Part shown: positions 8,618-11,220 of the stretch, piece by piece
How the letters are laid out: each line of letters opens with the position of its first letter
How positions within the stretch are numbered: position 1 is the first letter of the stretch
Source of the DNA: Euperipatoides rowelli
Taxonomy: Eukaryota; Onychophora; Udeonychophora; Euonychophora; Peripatopsidae
Strand: one strand, 5' to 3'
DNA length: 11,220 nt
NCBI GenBank assembly: GCA_003024985.2
Contig: PXIH01S0016421.1
Notes under the pieces: generated by a model
The model's input: the letters and a program-made list of their open reading frames with translations, nothing else
Told to the model about the DNA's origin: nothing
The model's database searches: none
Program-made: the position numbers and the translations under genes

Positions 8618-8890
8618 TTCCAGGCATCTTGTAACGAATATTGTCACTGCAGCTATATTAAAGACAGACTGCACATGGAAGCCGGGGCTCATCCTTCATT
8701 TTTTTATTGGAGGCAACAGGCCTCTGGGTGGCAACTTTCAGGAATGAGTGGTGACTCTCTTGCTCACAAAGATTTCTATTTAACTACCATGCAATGTATT
8801 AAAACTAGAGCTATATACTGTAATACTCTTGAAAATTGTGTAAACATTCTAAACATGATGTGTGTTTTCAAATATTTTATCACTTTATAG
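8618..8890 (+). CDS. Unrecognised open segment after an acceptor-like site
   Basis: A frame is open from 8618 to TAG at 8888-8890, and an acceptor-like CATAATTCCAG ends at 8623. The first part (about 8624-8780) is richer in G+C than its surroundings and reads CNEYCHCSYIKDRLHMEAGA, then HPSFFYWRQQ. The last third is A+T-rich and looks non-coding. An alternative frame over the first 120 bases (HLVTNIVTAAILKTDCTW) is also open, to TGA near 8745. No domain is recognised. It may be an exon fragment, a repeat relic or chance. Confidence 0.2.
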   Translation, partial: FQASCNEYCHCSYIKDRLHMEAGAHPSFFYWRQQASGWQLSGMSGDSLAHKDFYLTTMQCIKTRAIYCNTLENCVNILNMMCVFKYFITL

Positions 8891-9309
8891 GTACAGTACA
8901 TTAAACAAGGGAACATACTGTAGTTAAAAATCAGTTGCCAATTAGATGCTTTAAACTTGTGAGCATAAATAAATGGATGGCAAATATTTGCCACTGCTTG
9001 TGCATATTGGGTGGCATGATAAAAGCGAAAGCAGTTTGGTTGGGCTCTACTGTTAACCAGTTGATGTATGGCTTCTTCCATTATCTGTATTTCTGGGAAG
9101 ATAAATAACTAATAATTTGAGGTAAAGATGACAAGGTTTATTAATAGTTTTCTCATAAAAATACAGGTTTTCATTCTCCAACAGAGAATAATGTCGTACA
9201 TAAAGTCCAATGGCAAAAGCCAACACCGCATACTAAAATCACCAACTAATTTCACAGCAGATAATTAAAAACCTTTCAAGCAAACAAATCAAGAAACAGC
9301 TTATATTCA
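8891..9309. other. Stretch without a supported gene
   Basis: A minus-strand open frame covers 8776-9081 (start at 9081). Its first 50 residues (with FRFYHATQYAQAVANICHPF) have more balanced composition than the rest, which runs into A+T-rich sequence antisense to the preceding open segment. No homology or splice support is visible, so I leave it unannotated as a gene. The rest to 9309 is non-coding. Confidence 0.35.
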
Positions 9310-9505
9310 AATATTTAAAAGAAGCGTGTCTTTATGCGCATGCTTGATTTTTATCCAAAGTCCAACATGCACACAAAGTACAATGATGTGGATAATTTAA
9401 ATATGGCTTCGGTCATATAAGGCGATTGGTAATCCTATCATCTACTTATGAAATCACAATCTGAAGTTTGTGATTATGACTACTATAAATAGCAAAGTCG
9501 CAATT
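9310..9505 (+). repeat. Dispersed ~195-bp repeat, copy B
   Basis: This is the partner of the copy at 7491-7688. It keeps the GCATG...CATGC stem and has its own perfect short hairpin, ATCACAA / TTTGTGAT near 9453-9475, at the position where copy A has a different stem (ACTTCA/TGAAGT). Stem-forming potential is therefore present in both copies although the bases differ. It is followed by a run of 21 T, which does not fit a plus-strand retroposon tail. Confidence 0.75.
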
Positions 9506-9512
9506 TTTGTTC

Positions 9513-9533
9513 TTTTTTTTTTTTTTTTTTTTT
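9513..9533. repeat. T21 homopolymer
   Basis: There are 21 consecutive T directly after repeat copy B. It could be the poly-A tail of a minus-strand retroposon lying to its right (9534 onward), but I see no recognisable element body there. Confidence 0.8.
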
Positions 9534-9870
9534 CAAATTAAGTTGTTTTTTTTTAAGCTGGTACCTCAGCAGAATTATTGGTTGTCTGTTTTTCACAATA
9601 ATTTAGTCAGCATTCTTCCCGATCGTTCAATCATAAAATGTAATTAAATTTTTTTGTTAATTTTGATACAATTCTATTTAAAATGGATCTAACCTTAACC
9701 CCAGCCTGATCTGATGGATGCAAAGAATCCTAATCTGATGGATACAAAGGATCCCTAAACTTAATCCCACCCTGACCCTGTGGCCAACATTATTATGTTG
9801 TTGTTTTTTTTACATGAACAGATACAAGTTTTAATAAGAAACATGCATAATGAATGATCTTGAAAGGCAT
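9534..9870. other. Non-coding stretch with short tandem duplication
   Basis: A 24-bp unit beginning ATCTGATGGAT is duplicated at 9709-9732 and 9733-9756 (20 of 24 identical). It sits inside a longer imperfect duplication whose flanks contain CTTAACCCC/CTTAATCCC and CCTGATC/CCTGACC. These are telomere-like derivatives. On the minus strand, ATTAAA (plus-strand 9830-9835) lies about 36 bases after the stop of the exon-like segment at 9871-9981 and could be its polyadenylation signal. Confidence 0.5.
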
Positions 9871-9981
9871 TCAATAGATTCTTCTCTTGTTTTCAGTATT
9901 AGGAATGGCTATAATCTGTTCAACAACTGATTCATGGCCTTCTTTTTGATTTTCTGGATATCCATCCTTAGCAACCATGAT
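9871..9981 (-). CDS. Possible minus-strand terminal exon, unrecognised
   Basis: Reading the minus strand, an acceptor-like ATTTATTGATAG ends at plus-strand 9982. The segment then opens ATC ATG and stays open for 35 further codons to TGA (plus 9871-9873). The peptide starts MVAKDGYPENQKEGHESVVE and ends NTENKRRIY. Composition is polar and balanced, unlike translated A+T-rich noise, and an ATTAAA follows the stop by about 36 bases. Together these look like the last coding exon of a host gene whose body lies to the right on the minus strand. I do not recognise the family. The short length keeps confidence moderate. Confidence 0.4.
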   Translation of the reverse strand: MMVAKDGYPENQKEGHESVVEQIIAIPNTENKRRIY

Positions 9982-10581
9982 CTATCAATAAATTAGACAG
10001 AAAATTATTTTAAGTAAGAACTACAGTACATTATGAATAATATTAAAAATAAAAATGCAAAAAAATAACATCTAGTAACGGTGTAAAATAATATTTGCAG
10101 TTCACTTTAGCCCAATCAAGGAGACAGAAGAAATGTTTTATATAAAATCAAATGGGTTGTAGGTCTAACACTGCACATAATGAAAACTATAGTGTTTTTA
10201 AACAACGTTTTAGACACAAATGTTGAAGATGCCTTAAGAATCTTAAAGTGCATTTAGTTTTATTTAATGTACAAAAAATATGTTGTGATCACAGTTTTTT
10301 TTCCCCCATTATGAAAAAACATTTAAAAAAGAACAGTTTGTGGTCAAATGCAGGTGAACTAATAAAGTTTTTATTGTTTCTTAAAGGTCAAATGTAATGG
10401 ATTTTTTTTTATTGATCTTCAAAGATTTTTACTAAAAAAAATTTCCACCAGAAAGAAAAATTAAAAAAAAAAATTTTATTTACAATTCAATTTTTAAAAT
10501 AATTGTCTTTAGCTCCTCCCCTTAAAACAACATTGTCCACTGTACACACCAGGGGAGATATTTTGTGATACTTGTAAAAAA
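9982..10581. other. A+T-rich non-coding stretch
   Basis: Long A and T runs, no sustained frame and no repeat array. It would be intron if the exon-like segments at 9871-9981 and further right belonged to one minus-strand gene. Confidence 0.4.
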
Positions 10582-10663
10582 TTAATCAAATTCATCCTTT
10601 GTGCTATTATGATCCAATTTGTATTTTTTGGTGAAAAGCAGACATTCCTGATAGGCCTTGTGA
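10582..10663 (-). CDS. Possible minus-strand terminal exon, unrecognised
   Basis: On the minus strand an acceptor-like AAATTCTATTGACAG precedes a segment with one completing base and 26 codons to TAA (plus 10582-10584): HKAYQECLLFTKKYKLDHNS, then TKDEFD. The same frame stays open upstream to plus 10776, but that part overlaps the GC-rich inverted repeat and looks less coding. It carries its own stop, so it cannot be an internal exon joined to 9871-9981 without another donor. It could be an alternative end, a separate gene or chance. Confidence 0.25.
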
Positions 10664-10724
10664 CTGTCAATAGAATTTAAAATATTTTTCCAATGAGAAA
10701 ATTGAGGTATAAAATAAATTGTAG

Positions 10725-10790
10725 TGTGACATGCCGGTGGTACGCATGGCAGTCTATGACATACAGGGTGCAACATGCCGGCATGTCACA
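10725..10790. repeat. 13-bp perfect inverted repeat containing a 14-bp palindrome
   Basis: TGTGACATGCCGG (10725-10737) and its exact complement (10778-10790) flank 40 bases. The right arm overlaps a self-complementary 14-mer, ACATGCCGGCATGT (10773-10786). CATGGCAG also occurs twice nearby (about 10745 and 10789). The block is much richer in G+C than its surroundings. It may be the ends of a tiny palindromic element or a cruciform-forming site. I know no named element with these arms. Confidence 0.65.
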
Positions 10791-10922
10791 TGGCAGCCAA
10801 CGTGTTTATGCATTTTAAATTATTATTTTCCAGTGGAATTTTATTTTATAGTAATTATCTTTGAAAATCAATAATAAAGAAAAATTTAAAAAAATTGTTA
10901 CATAATGATCAGGGTCCCTGAT

Positions 10923-11220
10923 ATGAAAACAATAGATGGCGCTGCAGTAGTCAGAATTAAAAATGGCTTATTTGCAAGAAAAGGCTGGCTGTTGATGCTT
11001 TTTGTTGCATCACAAATGATTTTCCAGCAGGATGTATCACCACATTGGAGATTAATTATTCCAGATTTCCTTAATGCTATAGCTTATTGGATGGGGTGGT
11101 CCAACACCGTGAACACCACAATTGCCGGACTTAACTCTACTTTTTCCTATGGGATTATATCTAGGAAAAGTAATCAACAGGAGAGCGAGTATAAAATATA
11201 CTGTATGTATAATACAATAT
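10923..11220 (+). pseudogene. Decayed Tc1/mariner-type transposase, right-truncated by window
   Basis: A frame is open from an ATG at 10905 to the window end (105 codons). In it, FQQDVSPHWRLIIPDFLN at 11022-11075 matches the second catalytic-Asp region of IS630/Tc1/mariner transposases (typical form FQQDGAPPH...VR-x-FLN). The next conserved part lies one frame over: GWGGPTP, a stop at 11110-11112, then TPQLPDLTLLFPMG (11113-11154), matching W-I-G-R-G-G-P-x-x-W-P-P-x-S-P-D-L-T-P-L-D-F-F-L-W-G. So a frameshift near 11080-11090 plus an in-frame stop have killed it. The second catalytic Asp (codon 11031-11033) remains. The third, expected in PLD, is lost. Upstream, GWLLMLF is a weak trace of the preceding region. 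The first catalytic Asp is not recognisable. Confidence 0.8.

Noticed and set aside
8776-9081. 101-codon minus-strand open frame
   Set aside because: It is the longest frame with a stop, but no domain is recognised. Its second half is A+T-rich and antisense to another open segment, and it has no splice support. Left as a note only.
9310-9533. Repeat copy B as a plus-strand SINE with a tail
   Set aside because: The homopolymer is T, not A, on the plus strand; copy A lacks it, and no A/B-box promoter is visible.
11076-11169. Resemblance of the translated frame to the seventh transmembrane segment of an amine GPCR (WMGWSN...NSTF)
   Set aside because: Two one-residue gaps would be needed and the NPxxY motif is missing. 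The neighbouring FQQD and the shifted-frame GGP/PDLT motifs explain the region as a mariner-type transposase.
1-11220. CRISPR arrays, rRNA, tRNA or bacterial operon structure
   Set aside because: No regularly spaced identical repeats, no tRNA-like cloverleaf with a credible T-arm and A box, and no rRNA core motifs were seen. The sequence looks eukaryotic.

Overview
The window looks like non-coding or weakly coding DNA from an animal nuclear genome, probably an invertebrate. It is strongly A+T-rich (about 70% by eye) with long homopolymer runs. Splice-like signals (polypyrimidine-AG acceptors, a GTAAGT donor) flank short open segments, and there are no bacterial-style genes. No long intact gene is present. 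I cannot name the species. The content is mainly decayed transposable elements plus a few possible host exons on either strand.

Left part (1-2260): a nested palindrome built on CGAATA/GGCCGAATA ends in a hAT-like terminus (about 706-794). A frameshifted, GC-richer coding-like relic (862-1073) follows. It stops just before a polypurine tract joined to TGTTA, which looks like the 3' end of an LTR retroelement. Then come very A+T-rich sequence and a moderately GC-rich patch (about 1590-2230) that contains a degenerate TTAGGG-type run. The middle-left part (2260-4559) is nearly featureless A+T-rich DNA.

Centre (4560-7430): a possible terminal exon (4560-4695) lies upstream of the clearest relic in the window, a + strand pseudogene at 5349-6469. 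Its pieces, in the right order but in all three frames, carry the signature of a large family of uncharacterised, probably transposon-derived invertebrate proteins (YSDNC-x-GQ, GGHIQNEEDMVHS, SGSIYVPDQY, a Lys-rich C-terminal block, FYEPFFSG). A perfect 16-bp inverted repeat interrupts its upstream part. Its C-terminal tail appears again 162 bp downstream. A three-copy degenerate tandem repeat lies at about 7165-7420.

Right part (7430-11220): two diverged copies of a ~195-bp dispersed repeat sit in the same orientation 1.8 kb apart (7491-7688, 9310-9505). Possible minus-strand terminal exons lie at 9871-9981 (with an ATTAAA downstream) and 10582-10663. A 13-bp inverted repeat lies at 10725-10790. 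At the right edge (about 10923-11220) is a decayed Tc1/mariner-type transposase with FQQD, a GGP motif and PDLT in two frames. It runs off the window.

Nothing here works as an operon or a pathway. The biology is the layered decay of several DNA transposon families, possibly inside introns or beside host genes. The motif TACTGTA/TACAGTA occurs 14 times, well above simple expectation.
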